From: Budorcas taxicolor
Lineage: Eukaryota > Chordata > Mammalia > Artiodactyla > Bovidae
Direction: 5' to 3'
NCBI RefSeq assembly: GCF_023091745.1
Contig: NC_068926.1
Location: 45,470,001-45,534,000, forward strand
Length of the DNA: 64,000 bases
In this document: piece after piece, positions 9,962 through 20,868 of the stretch
Layout of the letters: each line of letters begins with the position of its first letter
Numbering within the stretch: position 1 is the stretch's first letter
The notes under the pieces: model-generated
Database searches by the model: none
What the model was told of the DNA's origin: nothing
Seen by the model: the letters and a program-made list of their open reading frames with translations, nothing else
Position numbers and translations under genes: made by a program

Positions 9962-12727
9962 CTCAGTTCAGTTCAGTTGTTCAGGCATGTCTGACTCTTT
10001 GCGACCGCGTGAACTGCAGCACGCCAGACCTCTCTGTCACCAACTCCCAAAGTTCCCCCAAACTCATGGTCTATCGAGTTGGTGATGCCATCCAGCCATC
10101 TCATCCTCTGTTGTCCCCTTCTCCTCCTCCCCCCAATCTCTGCCAGTATCAGAGTCTTTTCCAATAAGTCAGCTGTTCGCATGAGGTCGCCAAAGTACTG
10201 GAGTTTCAGCTTCAAAATCAGTTCTTCCAAAGAACACCAAGGACTGATCTTCAGAATGGACTGGTTAGATCTCCTTGCAGTCCAAGGGACTCTCAAGAGT
10301 CTTCTCCAACACCACAGTTCAAAAGCATCAATTCTTTGGCACTCAGCTTTCTTCACAGTCCAACTCTCACATCCATACATGACCACAGGAAAAACCATAG
10401 CCTTGACTAGATGGACCTTTGTTGGCAGAGTAATGTCTCTGCCTTTGAATATGCTATCTAGGTTGGTCATAACTTTCCTTTCAAGGAGTAAGTGCTCTTA
10501 ATTTTATGGCTGCAGTCACCATCTGCAGTGATTTTGGAGCCCAAAAAAATAGTCTGACACTGTTTCCACTGTTTCCCCATCTGTATCCCATGAAGTGATG
10601 GGACCAGATGCTATGATCTTCGTTTTCTGAATGTTGAGCTTTAAGCCAACTTTTTCACTCCACTTTCACTTTCATCAAGAGGCTTTTTAGTTCCTCTTCA
10701 CTTTCTGCCATAAGGGTCGTGTCATCTGCATATCTGAGGTTATTGATATTTCTCCTGGCAATCTTGATTCCAGCTTGTGCTTCTTCCAGCCCAGCATTTC
10801 TCATGATGTACTCTGCATAGAAGTTAAATAAGCAGGGTGACAATATACAGCCTTGACATATTCCTTTTCCTGTTTAGAACCAGTCTGTTGTTCCATGTCC
10901 AGTTCTAACTGTTGCTTCCTGACCTGCATATGGGTTTCTCAAGAGGCAGGTCAGGTGGTCTGGGATTCCCATCTCTTTCAGAATTTTCCAGTTTATTGTG
11001 ATCCACACAGTCAAAGGCTTGGGCATAGTCAATAAAGCAGAAATAGATGTTTTTCTGGAACTCTCTTGCTTTTTCCATGATCCAGTGGATGTTGACAACT
11101 TGAACTCTGGTTCCTCTGCCTTTTCTAAAACCAGCTTGAACATCAGGGAGTTCACGGTTCACGTATTGCTGAAGCCTGGCTTGGAGAATTTTGAGCATTA
11201 CTTTACTAGCGTGTGAGATGAGTGCAATTGTGTGGTAGTTTGAGCATTCTTTGGCATTGCCTTTCTTTGGGATTGGAATGAAAACAGACCTTTTCCAGTC
11301 CTGTGGCCACTGCTGAGTTTTCCAAATTTGCTGGCATATTGAGTGCAGCACTTACACAGCATCATCTTCCAGGATTTGAAACAGCTCAACTGGAATTCCA
11401 TCACCTCCACTAGCTTTGTTCGTAGTGATGCCTTCTAAGGCCCAGTTGACTTCACATTCCAGGATGTCCGGCTCTAGGTGAGTGATCACACCATCGTGAT
11501 TATCTTGGTCATGAAGATCTTTTATGTACAGTTCTTCTGTGTATTCTTGCCACCTCTTCTTAATATCTTCTGCTTCTGTTAGGTCCATACCACTTCTGTC
11601 CTTTATTGGGCCCGTCTTTGCATGAAATGTTCCCTTGGTATCTCTGATTTTCTTGAAGAGATCTCTAGTCTTTCCCATTCTGTTGTTTTCCTCTATTTCT
11701 TTGCATTGATCACTGAAGAAGGCTTTCTTATCTCTCCTTGCTATTCTTTGGAACTCTGCATTCAGATGCTTATATCTTTCCTTTTCTCCTTTGCTTTTCG
11801 CTTCTCTTCTTTTCACAGCTATTTGTAAGGCCTCCCCAGACAGCCATTTTGCTTTTTTGCATTTCTTTTCCATGGGGATGGTCTTGATCCCTGTCTCTTG
11901 TATAATGTCACGAACCTCAGTCCGTAGTTCATCAGGCACTCTATCTATCAGATCTAGGCCCTTAAATCTATTTCTCACTTCCACTGTATAATCATAAGGG
12001 ATTTGATTTAGGTCATACCTGAATGGTCTAGTGGTTTTTCCTACTTTATTCAATTTAAGTCTGAGTTTGGCAATAAGGAGTTCATGTTCTGAGCCACAGT
12101 CAGCTCCCGGTCTTGTTTTTGCTGACTGTATAGAGCTTCTCCATCTTTGGCTGCAAAGACTATAATCAATCTGATTTCGGTGTTGACCATCTGGTGCTGT
12201 CCATGTGTAGAATCTTCTCTTGTGTTGTTGGAAGAGGGTGTTTGCTATGACACAGTGTGTTCTCTTGGCAAAACTCTATTAGCCTTTGCCTTGCTTCATT
12301 CCGTACTCCAAGGCCAAATTTGCCTGTTACTCCAGGTGTTTCTTGACTTCCTACTTTTGCATTCCAGTCCCCTATAATGTAAAGGACATCTTTTTTGGGT
12401 GTTAGTTCTAAAAGGTCTTGTAGGTCTTCATAGAACCGTTTAACTTCAACTTCTTCAGCATTACTGGTTGAGGCATAGACTTGGATTACTGTGATATTGA
12501 ATGCTTTGCCTTGGGAACAAACAGAGATCATTCCGTCATTTTTCAGATTGCATCCAAGTACTGCATTTCAGACTCTCTTGTTGACCATGATGGCTACTCC
12601 ATTTCTCCTAAGGGATTCCTGCCCTCAGTAGTAAATATAATGGTCATCTGAGTTAAATTCACCCATTCCTGTCAATTTTAGTTTGCTGATTCAGGGCTCT
12701 ATAATAGGGTTAATGGTGACCTCCAAG
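9962..12727 (-). mobile_element. BovB (RTE) LINE, 2.77 kb, 5'-truncated
   Basis: The longest BovB in the window, lying in the ruminant L1 5'-UTR with a short duplication AGGGCT at 9956-9961 and 12728-12733. On the minus strand its broken reading frames still show an AP-endonuclease part (IIGDWNAKVG, about 12400) and the reverse transcriptase (KAFDCVDH-like FIDYAQAFDCVDHNKL near 11030, RYADDTTLMAES near 10720), then the C-terminal GWRRRGQQRMRWLDGIT-type region. Several frameshifts and stops separate these pieces, so no protein is made. About the first 0.4 kb of a full BovB is absent. Confidence 0.95.
10655..12531 (-). pseudogene. broken BovB endonuclease/reverse transcriptase ORF
   Basis: Fragments of one original ORF follow each other on the minus strand: endonuclease C-terminal part (12531-12166), linker and RT N-terminal region (12053-11352), central RT with the first catalytic Asp region (11351-10874), and the YADD box (10843-10655). 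The pieces lie in different frames and are interrupted by stops. The intact element encodes one protein that nicks the target and copies its RNA; this copy cannot. Confidence 0.85.
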
Positions 12728-14309
12728 AGGGCTTAAGCCAATGGGGACTTTCCCGGACAGCTGCTCCAGTGCCGCCAGCCCTGTGGCGAGCCCCTGCTGA
12801 CCCACGCCTCCACGGGAGCCCTCCTATAGTAGCAGGTAGGTTTGGTTCAGTCTCCTGTCGAGTGGCTGCTCCTTTTCAGTCTTGATGGGCGCAAGATTTT
12901 GTTTGTGCCCTCCAAGGCTGGAATCTGTTTCCCCCAGTCCTATGGATGTCCTGTAATCAAATCCCACTGGCCTTCAAGGTCAGATTCCCCGGGGGTGCCC
13001 AGTCCTTTTGTCGGATCCCCAGCCTGGGAGGCCTGACATGGGGTTCAGAACCTTCACAACAGTGGGAGAACTTCTTTGGTATCATTATTCTCCAGTTTGT
13101 GGGCCACCCACCCGGCAGGTATGTGATTTGATTTTATCATGATTGTTCCCCTCCTGCTGTCTTGCTGCAGCTTCTTTTTTGTCTTTAAAGGTGTGGTATC
13201 TCTTTTTTTTTGTGTGGTCCCAGTGTCTTCCTGTCGATGGTTGTTCAACAGCTAGTTGTGATTTGGTGCTCTCACAGGAGATGAGCTCATGTGCTTCTAC
13301 TCCACCATCTTGAACTGGAACTCCCTAGAATATTTCTTGATTTAGCCTTTCTCCTAAATTTCTTTGAAATCTAATTTTAAGAGTGAAAGCCTCTACACAG
13401 TTACAGTGAAGCACTTTTGTAAACAGCTTCATATTTCTTTCCTACTTGGGCTGCTGCTTGGCTCAGATGTGTAAGGGGAGATCTCCATTCCTGCTGTCAA
13501 CACTCTGGACGGATAGGTCTTTGATCCTTGCTGTGTAGCTTGGCCATGTCACACCTGAGGCTGTGGTCACCTTCATTTATGAACGGCACAGATCCACCAC
13601 TTACTGGAAATGGAATTGTTAAACCTCTTGTCTGAACAGTATACTCTGTTCTTTTTCATTGGGTTGAGGGAGGTGGGAGGGAAGGTTGCAAAAGATGTGT
13701 ACTAGAACATTTCAGTTTAACATTTATGTTAATGTATTTCGTTTAACTGGACAAATGGGTCCCAATTTTATAATATCTAGTTTATAGATATTAAAGAAAT
13801 TTCCAGTGAATAACAAAAATAAGGTTAGTAAACTAACACATTTTGTACACTTTGTGTTAAAATTCATTGAAAGGCTGTCCTCTGAAAAGGATCTTTGGAA
13901 GTGAAATTGCAAATCACATCTAAGTGACATATGTGCCTGTACTTACCGCCCACTGTTGGCTGGATGGTGGAAAGGAGGAACTGGGAGAAATGAAAGATTC
14001 TAGAGTAGAATATTCCTTTGTAGAGGACACTTTTGAATATAGCCATTGTTACCTGTGCCTAGTTTATTCAACACTACTATGTGTATAGTGGATAAACTTA
14101 AGTCCTTCTTTCAAACATCTAGTCTTTCTAGATGTTTAGAAGTGCACAAGTTATGTTAAAAAGAGATTTCATGAAATGATATATTTTGTAGATATATCCT
14201 TTTTAAAAATTCATATGAATTACTGTCCTTTTAGAAATGGAATAATTTAACCACCTCTCTGAGCAGTACACATTATTTTATTTGTGCTCATTCAGGGGAA
14301 AGTGAAAGA

Positions 14310-14895
14310 GGAGTGAAAAAGTTGGCTTAAAGCTCAACATTCAGAAAACGAAGATCATGGCTTCTGGTCCCATCACTTCATGGGAAATAGATGGGGAAAC
14401 AGTGGAAACAGTGTCAGACTTTGCTCCAAAATCACTGCAGATGGTGACTGCAGCCATGAAATTAAAAGACACTTACTCCTTGGAAGAAAAGTTATGACCA
14501 ACCTAGACAGCATATTCAAAAGCAGAGACATTACTTTGCTGACTAAGGTCCATCTAGTCAAGGCTATGGTTTTTCCAGTGGTCATGTATGGATGTGAGAG
14601 TTGGACTGTGAAGAAAGCTGAGTGCTGAAGAATTGATGCTTTTGAAACTCCAGTACTTTGGCCACCTCATGTGAAGAGTTGACTCATTGGAAAAGCCTCT
14701 GATGCTGGGAGGGATTGGGGGCAGGAGGAGAAGGGGACAGCCGAGGATGAGATGGCTGGATGGCATCACTGACTCGATGGACGAGAGTCTGAGTGAACTC
14801 ATGTCTGAGTTGGTGATGGACAGGGAGGCCTGGCATGCTGCAGTTCATGGGGTCGCAAAGAGTTGGACACGACTGAGCGACTGAACTGATGAACT
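14310..14895 (+). mobile_element. BovB LINE 3' fragment
   Basis: 5'-truncated BovB running from aaagctcaacattcagaaaa to the canonical 3' end gactgagcgactgaactgat. It has an internal deletion near 14650 joining gatgcttttgaa to ctccagtactttgg. Similar flanks GGGAAAGTGAAAG (left) and GGGAAAAAGAAAG (right) are probably the target-site duplication. It lies inside the tandem array. Confidence 0.9.
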
Positions 14896-15017
14896 GAGGG
14901 AAAAAGAAAGTACCAGGGCACTTATACTAGTGTGTTTATAGTGAAACAAGATTAACCATCGTCCCTTATGTGTCTCTGCATTTTGTTTTACATACCTGTG
15001 TATATAGTATACATAAG

Positions 15018-15324
15018 AATTGTTGTTCAGTCACTCAGTCATGTCCAACTCTTTGCAACCCCATCGACTGCAGCACACCAGGCTTCCCTGTCCTTCACCA
15101 TCTGCTGGAGCTTGCTCAAACTCATGTCCATTGAGTTGGTGCCGTCCAACTGTCTCATCCTCTGTCATCCCCTTCTCCTGCCTTCAGTCTTTCGTAACAT
15201 CAGGGTCTTTTCCAGTGAGTCAGCTTTTCACATCAGGTAGCCAAAGTACTGGAGCTTCAGCTTCCTCATCAGTCCTTCCAAGGGTTGATTTCCTTTAGGA
15301 TTGACTCGTTTGATCTCATTGCTG
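15018..15324 (-). mobile_element. BovB LINE 3' end
   Basis: Inverted 3' end of BovB (ttgttcagtcactcagtcat to gagcttcagcttcctcatca). TACATAAG flanks it at 15010-15017 and 15325-15332. It is more diverged than the neighbouring copies, so probably an older insertion. Confidence 0.88.
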
Positions 15325-15501
15325 TACATAAGGCATAAATTTCCAAGTTTACAACATCTAGTCTTCCTAGATGTTAAAGAGGTTGCCAGTGTGTGACAAA
15401 AATAACAAATAAATACATTGGGTACATTTCATATTAAAATTCATAGGAAAGATTCTGAAAACAACTGGTGGAAGTGAAATTGTTAAAATCCCCTCTAAGC
15501 A

Positions 15502-15955
15502 TTCAGTTCAGTTGCTCAGTAGTGTCCGACTCTTTGCGACCCCATGAATTGCAGCATGCCAGGCTTCCCTGTCCATCACTAACTCCCGGAGTTCACTCAA
15601 ACTCACGTCCATTGAGTCGGTGATGCCATCCAGCCATCTCATCCTCTGTCGTCCCCTTCTCCTCCTGCCCCCAATCCCTCCCAGCATCAGAGTCTTTTCC
15701 AATGAGTCAACTCTTCTCATGAGGTGGCCAAAGTACTGGAGTTTCAGCTTTAGCATCATTCCTTCCAAAGAAATCCCAGGGCTGATCTCCTTTAGAGTGG
15801 ACTGGTTGGATCTCCTTGCAGTCCAAGGGACTCTCAAGAGTCTTCTCCAACACCACACTTCAAAAGCATCAATTCTTTGGTGCTCAGCTTTCTTCACAGT
15901 CCAACTCACATCCATACATGACCACTGGAAAAACCATAGCCTTGACTAGATGGAC
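15502..15955 (-). mobile_element. BovB LINE 3' fragment
   Basis: Minus-strand BovB tail covering the last ~450 bp, with a partly open C-terminal frame (15915-15508) containing RRRRGRQRMRWLDGITDSM. Inserted in the tandem array. Confidence 0.9.
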
Positions 15956-16137
15956 CTTTGATTAGTTTTGTCCACTGGGTTGCTAAAGATGAGCAGGGGT
16001 GTGGTTCTTGGCTAGAGTGGTTCTATTTAGATGACACTTTGGACTAGATAGCCTTTGTGTGCAGTGTACTCATTGCTGCTACGTGTGTGTATACTGGACA
16101 AACTTAAATCTTTATTTGAAACATCTAGCCTTTCTAG

Positions 16138-16419
16138 TTGGAGAAGGCAGTGGCACCCTACTCCAGTACTCTTGCCTGGAAAATCCCATGGACGGAGGAG
16201 CCTGGTAGGCTGCAGTCCATGGGGTCGCTAAGAGTCAGACATGACTGAGAGACTTTAATTTCACTTTTCACTTTCATGCATTGGAGAAGGAAATGGCAAC
16301 CCCCTCCAGTGTTCTTGCCTGGAGAATCCCAGGGATGGAGGAGCCTGGTGGGCTGCCATCTATGGGGTCACACAGAGTCGGACACAACTGAAGTGACTTA
16401 GCAGCAGCAGGAGCAGCAG
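16138..16419 (-). mobile_element. Bov-A2 SINE, complete
   Basis: Inverted Bov-A2 dimer from ggagaaggcagtggcaccct to the (gcagcag)n end. Exact target-site duplication AGCCTTTCTAG at 16127-16137 and 16418-16428 lies within an array anchor, so the SINE came after the array. Confidence 0.95.
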
Positions 16420-16795
16420 CCTTTCTAGATGTGTAAAAGTACACAGCCTACTTTGAAAGTAGAGAGTTAAAGTAGCATCTTTTAAGTATGTATTCTGTTA
16501 ATTCACAGGAATGGTTGTGTTTGGGGAGTGGACTTGTTAAGCGAGTCTTGAAGAGTAAGCCGGCTGTTCACTGGGGGTGAGGGTGGGAGTGGGGGCAGGG
16601 AAGGAAGTGCAGAGAGAAGCTCTCATGCCCATCAGCCTTTAGACAAGTTCAGAGTGTCTAGCCATTGTTCTGTTTGTGCATTTTAGTTGATATTGCTGTG
16701 TATTAAAGAATAAGCAAGTCCTAATGCCCAAAGTTGAACATTAAGGAAATGTATTTTAATCATAACTCTTGCCAGTATCTTTATCTAGAGGCCTG

Positions 16796-16982
16796 TTGCC
16801 GATTCTTTGCAACCCCATGGACTGTAGCCTGCCGGGCTCCTCTGTCAGTGGAATTCTCCAGGCAAGAACACTGGAGTGGATTCCATTCCCTTCTCCAGGG
16901 GATCTTCCCAACCTAGGGTTCAAAGTTTGGTCTCCTGTATTGCAGGCAGATTCTTTACCGCCTGAGCCACCAGAGAAGCCCT
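16796..16982 (-). mobile_element. Bov-tA SINE
   Basis: Inverted Bov-tA: Bov-A part (gattctttgcaaccccatgg) to the tRNA-derived head (ttctttaccgcctgagccac). Inserted in the tandem array right after the ctagaggcctgttgcc block. Confidence 0.9.
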
Positions 16983-17351
16983 TTCCCACTTTTCTTTTCA
17001 ATGCCCAAAGTGCATTAAAAGTAGAGGTAGTAAAATAACCCCTTAAGAGATGTCCTTTTGTTGTTAGGAAGGGCTGTGTCTCCTGGGAGTGTCTTGGAGC
17101 TGGATTAGTCTGGTACATCGCTGAAATGCTGGAGAAGGGGTAAGAGGAATGCTGAGGGAAAGGGCTCTTGCCTAATATCTCCATGTCTAGAAGACAGTTT
17201 TAGGTCGTACATGCATTTTTGTAAAGTACCTAGTTTATTGTGGACAAGGCTCATTCTTTATTTTGCAACATCTTGGCTTTTTAGAAGTCCTAAGGTGACA
17301 ATGTATGATAAGTTGAGCTAGTAAATTAACCAGTTTGTAAATGTCTTTGTT

Positions 17352-17575
17352 GTGCATGAATGCTACGTTGCCTCAGATGTGTCCGACCATTTGCGACCCT
17401 ATGGACTATAACCCACCAGGCTCCTCTGACCATGGGATTCTCCAGGCAAGAATATTAGAGTGGGTTGTTGCCATGCCCTCCTCCAGGGGATTTTCCCGGC
17501 CCAGGGATTGAACTTGCATCTCATGTCTCTCTTATGGCAGGCAGGTTCTTTACCACTAGAGCCACCTGAAAGCCC
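17352..17575 (-). mobile_element. Bov-tA SINE
   Basis: Inverted Bov-tA with Bov-A body (gaccctatggactataaccc) and tRNA-like head (ggttctttaccactagagcc). The flanks tctttgttg and tttctgttg are similar and may be the target-site duplication. A poly-A run of about 18 follows nearby at 17593-17611. Confidence 0.88.
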
Positions 17576-17762
17576 AACTATTTCTGTTGTAATTAATAAA
17601 AAAAAAAAAAAAAAAAAACAACATCTTGGACAGGGAATTCTTAAACCATCTCTGAGAAATGTATGTCAGGACTTGTTCATTAGGTTAGCGGCAGAGGGCA
17701 GAAGGAAGTATAAGGGAGGGGTGTGTGTGGATGTGTTCATGTTTATATTTTGATGATGACCA

Positions 17763-17877
17763 TATGGCAACCCACTCCAGTATTCTTGCCTGGAAAATCC
17801 CATGGATGGAGGAACCTGGTAGGCTACAGTCCATGGGATAGCAAAGAGTTGGACACGACTGAGCAACTTCACTTTAT
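17763..17877 (+). mobile_element. Bov-A monomer fragment
   Basis: Single Bov-A unit: tggcaacccactccagtatt to gttggacacgactgagcaac. It lacks the tRNA head. Confidence 0.88.
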
Positions 17878-18115
17878 GGATGTGTGCACATCTCTTGGCT
17901 GTGCTATGGAGTTTGTTGTTCAGTAATTCAATGGAAACATACCTCTTTGCTAACATTTTAATAATTTAGATCAGATAATGAATCCTCTTGGAGGCATTAT
18001 CCTTTTTGTACTCTGTTGTTTTATGTCTCATTTTTCATTGAACGTTAAGGGGATGTAGGATTTTAGTCATAACTCTGCTAGTATCTTTATCTAGAGGCCT
18101 ATTGCCATTTTTGTG

Positions 18116-18784
18116 TTTTCTGAAATTTTTGTCACCAAGAAAGGCAGGATTACTTTTTTTTCCCTTCCAGATTGAGTTGATATAGTATATTCTTGGTTAT
18201 CAGAATATTTATAGCTTTGGGACTTTGAAATGGTAAATATTCATGATGTGTGGAACAGCGTGATACATAACTGTGTGATCTTAATTGCATAAAAATGGAT
18301 GCTTAGTTTTGAAAATACACAAATGACACCTAGAAGGATACATCAGACGGTCAACTGCCTGTGGTATGAATGACTTTGTTTTTTGGTTTCCTGTTATGCA
18401 CATATTAGCTTTTAAGAAAGAAATGTTTAAGGTTAAAAACCTTAAAGAAAATGAGGATATCCATTTTCCCCTCGACCAAATTGTTACCTGTCATCATTTC
18501 ATCCACTGAAGTTGTATTCCAGTTTCACTGTTTGGTATCATTCATGGACTGTTTCATCTGATTCGAGCCATTGGGGTAAATCTGGGGTCAGAGCTTGAGG
18601 TGCTCTGTGAGAGTCAGGAAGAAGGGAAGTTGTTTCCCATGTGAAATCCGTTGGCAGTTGACCCTGAGCTGTCTTGTGCCTCCCAGCCCCCACCCCCGTC
18701 ATCTGGAACACCCATCTCACCTTTCCTGTTAGATGCGTCTCAGCGTCAGTACCCACACATTCACTGTGAATGTGGCCTAGTGTG
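18116..18784. other. unique intergenic sequence
   Basis: AT-rich on the left, more GC on the right; no gene or repeat family recognised. Confidence 0.45.
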
Positions 18785-19140
18785 GCCAGAGAGGCTTTGC
18801 AGATGGGCTTAAGTTAAGGATCTTGAGATAGGAGATTATCCCGGATCATCCGCTTGGGCTCAGTGTGGTCACAAGGGTCCTCATAAGAGGGAGCTGGGAG
18901 TCAGGGGCGCCAGCCTTGAACATGGAAGCAGATTGGAAGTGATGCTGGCGCCTCTAAAAGAGAAGAAGGCAAGAAACAGAGTCTCCCCTGGAGACTTCAG
19001 GTGGAACCAGCCCTGCTGGCACCTGGGCTTCAGCCTCTTTAAGACTCCTGACCTCCAGAGGTGTAAGACAATACATGTGTGTTGTTTCAAGCCACTGAAT
19101 TTGTGGTCATTTGTTACAGCAGCAGTGGGAAATGAAGACA
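18785..19140 (+). mobile_element. MaLR-type (ERVL) LTR remnant
   Basis: Contains gttaaggatcttgagatagg, gattatcccggatcatccg, acaagggtcctcataagagg and the end block tgttgtttcaagccactgaa with tttgttacagcagcagtggg. This is the pattern of ancient MLT/MaLR-like LTRs. Diverged, with no internal viral sequence. Confidence 0.6.
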
Positions 19141-19149
19141 CGTGTAACT

Positions 19150-19430
19150 CTGTGTTTAACTTTTGGGGAACTGCCAAACTGTTTTCCAAATAGCTGCATC
19201 GTTTTCCATAGTCCATTGTTTTGATTTCACAGCCATTCTAGGGGTGTGTACCTCATTATGGCTTTAGTTTGCTTTTCCCTAATGATGAGTAATATCAAGT
19301 GTCTTTTCATGTACTTAGCCATTCAGATATATTCTTTGGTGAAGTGCCTATTAAAATCTTTTCCTCATATAAAAATCATGGTCTTTTCCATATATTGTGA
19401 TATACTGACATGTTTCCTTTTTAAAAAAAA
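19150..19430 (-). mobile_element. old L1 3' region
   Basis: Reads as an inverted L1 tail: ggggaactgccaaactgttt, ccaaatagctgcatcg, tttgcttttccctaatgatg and ttttcatgtacttagccatt. No coding potential remains. Confidence 0.75.
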
Positions 19431-19431
19431 T

Positions 19432-19665
19432 TTTTATTTATGTATTTATTTTTGACTGTGCCGGATCTCCCTGGCTGTGCAGGCTTCTCTCTGGTTGCAG
19501 AGATTGGGGGCTACTCTCTAGCTATGGTGCTCAGGCTTCTCATTGCGGAAGCTTGTTTTGTTGCGGAGCATGGGCTCTAGAGCACAGGCTCAGTAGTTGT
19601 AGCCCTTGGGCTTAGTTGCTCCATGGCACTCTGAGCCCAGGACCACTGCAGGAAGCATTCAGCCT
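19432..19665 (-). mobile_element. CHR-1 SINE
   Basis: Inverted CHR-1 body (tgactgtgccggatctccct, ctctagagcacaggctcagt, cttgggcttagttgctccat). The tRNA-derived head on the right is missing. Confidence 0.8.
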
Positions 19666-19720
19666 CTCACATTGGTGGTGGTGGTGGGGTTAATTTTGGG
19701 ACGTGAATAATGTACAACCT

Positions 19721-19930
19721 GGCTTCCCCTGTGGCTCACTGGTAAAGTATTCGCCTACAGTGTGGGAGCTGCAGGAGATGGGGTTTGATCCCTGGGTCGG
19801 GAAGATCCCCTGGAGGAGGGCATGGCAATTCACTCCAGTATTCTTGCCTGGAGAATATCATGGACAGAGGAGCCTGGTGGGCTACAGTCCATAGGGTCGC
19901 AGAGTCAGACATGAAGCAACACAGTAGAGC
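19721..19930 (+). mobile_element. Bov-tA SINE
   Basis: Plus-oriented: head ggcttcccctgtggctcact, then the linker gggaagatcccctggaggag and the Bov-A body to cagagtcagacatgaagcaa. Confidence 0.92.
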
Positions 19931-20328
19931 ATGGCATGACATAATGTATAAAGTGTGTGCAGGTTCACTGGTGATTTGTGAAACAGGTGTGAGAACAGTT
20001 AGTATGCTGTTGTCAAGTTGCATTCTTTGCCATCTGTCAAATGAGCCCCAAAAGAATGAAAATGGTAGCGCCAAACTGCCCTCTTGCAGGTCATTCAAGA
20101 ATGACCTTGTCTTTCACTCAGGACTCTGCTTCAAATCAGTGGCAGAAGCAAAGTGGGAAAATGTTTTTTCCCCTGAGACACTGAGACCAATTCTTAGTGG
20201 ATTTCCTTCCATAAGGAGCAGGTGGTCTTGGCAAATCAGCTATCCACTCACTGATCTATCCCATATTAAATCTTTTCTAAGCCTCAACATTCTTACAACC
20301 CCCCGAACAACCTGGTTCTTTAAGAGTC
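19931..20328. other. unique intergenic sequence
   Basis: No gene or repeat recognised. Confidence 0.45.
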
Positions 20329-20868
20329 CCCCAAGTGTCCATTGACAGATGAAGTGATAAAGAAGATTAGGTATATATATATACAACAGAATATTACTCA
20401 GCCATAACAAGGGACAAAATTGGGTCATTTGTAATGATGTAGATAGACCTACAGTCTATGATTCAGAGCGAAGTAAGTCAGAAACAGAAAGACAAATAAT
20501 CATATATTAACAGATATATGTGAACTCTAGAAAAAAGGTACAGATGAGCCTATTTGCAAAACAGAAATAGAGATGCAGGCAGAGAATGGACACGTGGACG
20601 TGGGAAGAATGGGAGGATGGGACGAGTTGGAGGTTAGGATTGACATATACACTGCCATGTGTGAGAGACAGCTGGGGGAAGCTGCTGTAGAGCACGGGGA
20701 GCTCGGCTCAGTGCTCTGCGGTGACCCAGAGGGGTGGGATGGCAGGGTGGGAGGGAGGTCCAAGAGGAAGGGGATAGGTGTATACATAGAGCTGATTCAC
20801 ACTGTTATACAGCAGAAACGTTGGAAAGCAATTATACTCCAAAAAAATTTTATTTAAAAAAGCAATTT
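20329..20868 (+). mobile_element. ruminant L1 3'-UTR
   Basis: Begins gtgtccattgacagatgaag and ends gaaagcaattatactccaaa followed by an A-rich tail. The middle (acagctgggggaagctgctg, gaggggtgggatggcagggt) matches the younger ruminant L1 3'-UTR. The copy is 5'-truncated. Confidence 0.85.

Larger units (their letters stand above)
9487..13327 (-). mobile_element. ruminant L1, 5' end only, split by BovB
   Basis: On the minus strand it begins at 13327 with the ruminant L1 5'-UTR (ggagttccagttcaagatgg). It continues to the inserted BovB at 12727 and resumes at 9961 into the end of the 5'-UTR and the ORF1 start. The ORF1 peptide has NLSEKEFRIM and DLGKTMEKMQEMFTKDLQEL (about 9649-9500), matching the ORF1p N-terminus. 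Homology ends at about 9487, so most of ORF1, all of ORF2 and the 3'-UTR are missing. Having a complete 5' end but no 3' end is opposite to usual L1 truncation and implies a later deletion. Confidence 0.85.
13600..18115 (+). repeat. degenerate ~340-bp tandem array, interrupted
   Basis: Related blocks recur at a period near 340 bp once later insertions are subtracted. One anchor, aacatctagtctttctagat, occurs (with changes) at about 13764, 14116, 15349, 16120 and 17265. It is preceded by a gtgtatagtggataaactta-like block and followed by a ttaaaattcat block. A second anchor, ggaagtgaaattgttaaa, occurs near 13608, 13894, 14234, 15468, 16530 and 17630. A third, ccagtatctttatctagagg, occurs at about 16774 and 18086. 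Inter-anchor distances corrected for insertions are about 347, 343, 312 and 2 x 337. Seven retroposons split the array. I do not recognise the unit as a known satellite or transposon. Confidence 0.65.

Noticed and set aside
10655..12531. A domesticated host reverse transcriptase gene
   Set aside because: Multiple frameshifts and stops, a flanking duplication and the standard BovB 3' end show an ordinary dead LINE.
17593..17611. Poly-A tail of a processed pseudogene
   Set aside because: Upstream is an inverted Bov-tA and array sequence, with no gene-like sequence.
19721..19800. tRNA gene (SINE heads with A/B-box-like sequence here and in other Bov-tA/CHR copies)
   Set aside because: These are tRNA-derived SINE promoters joined to SINE bodies; no intact cloverleaf.
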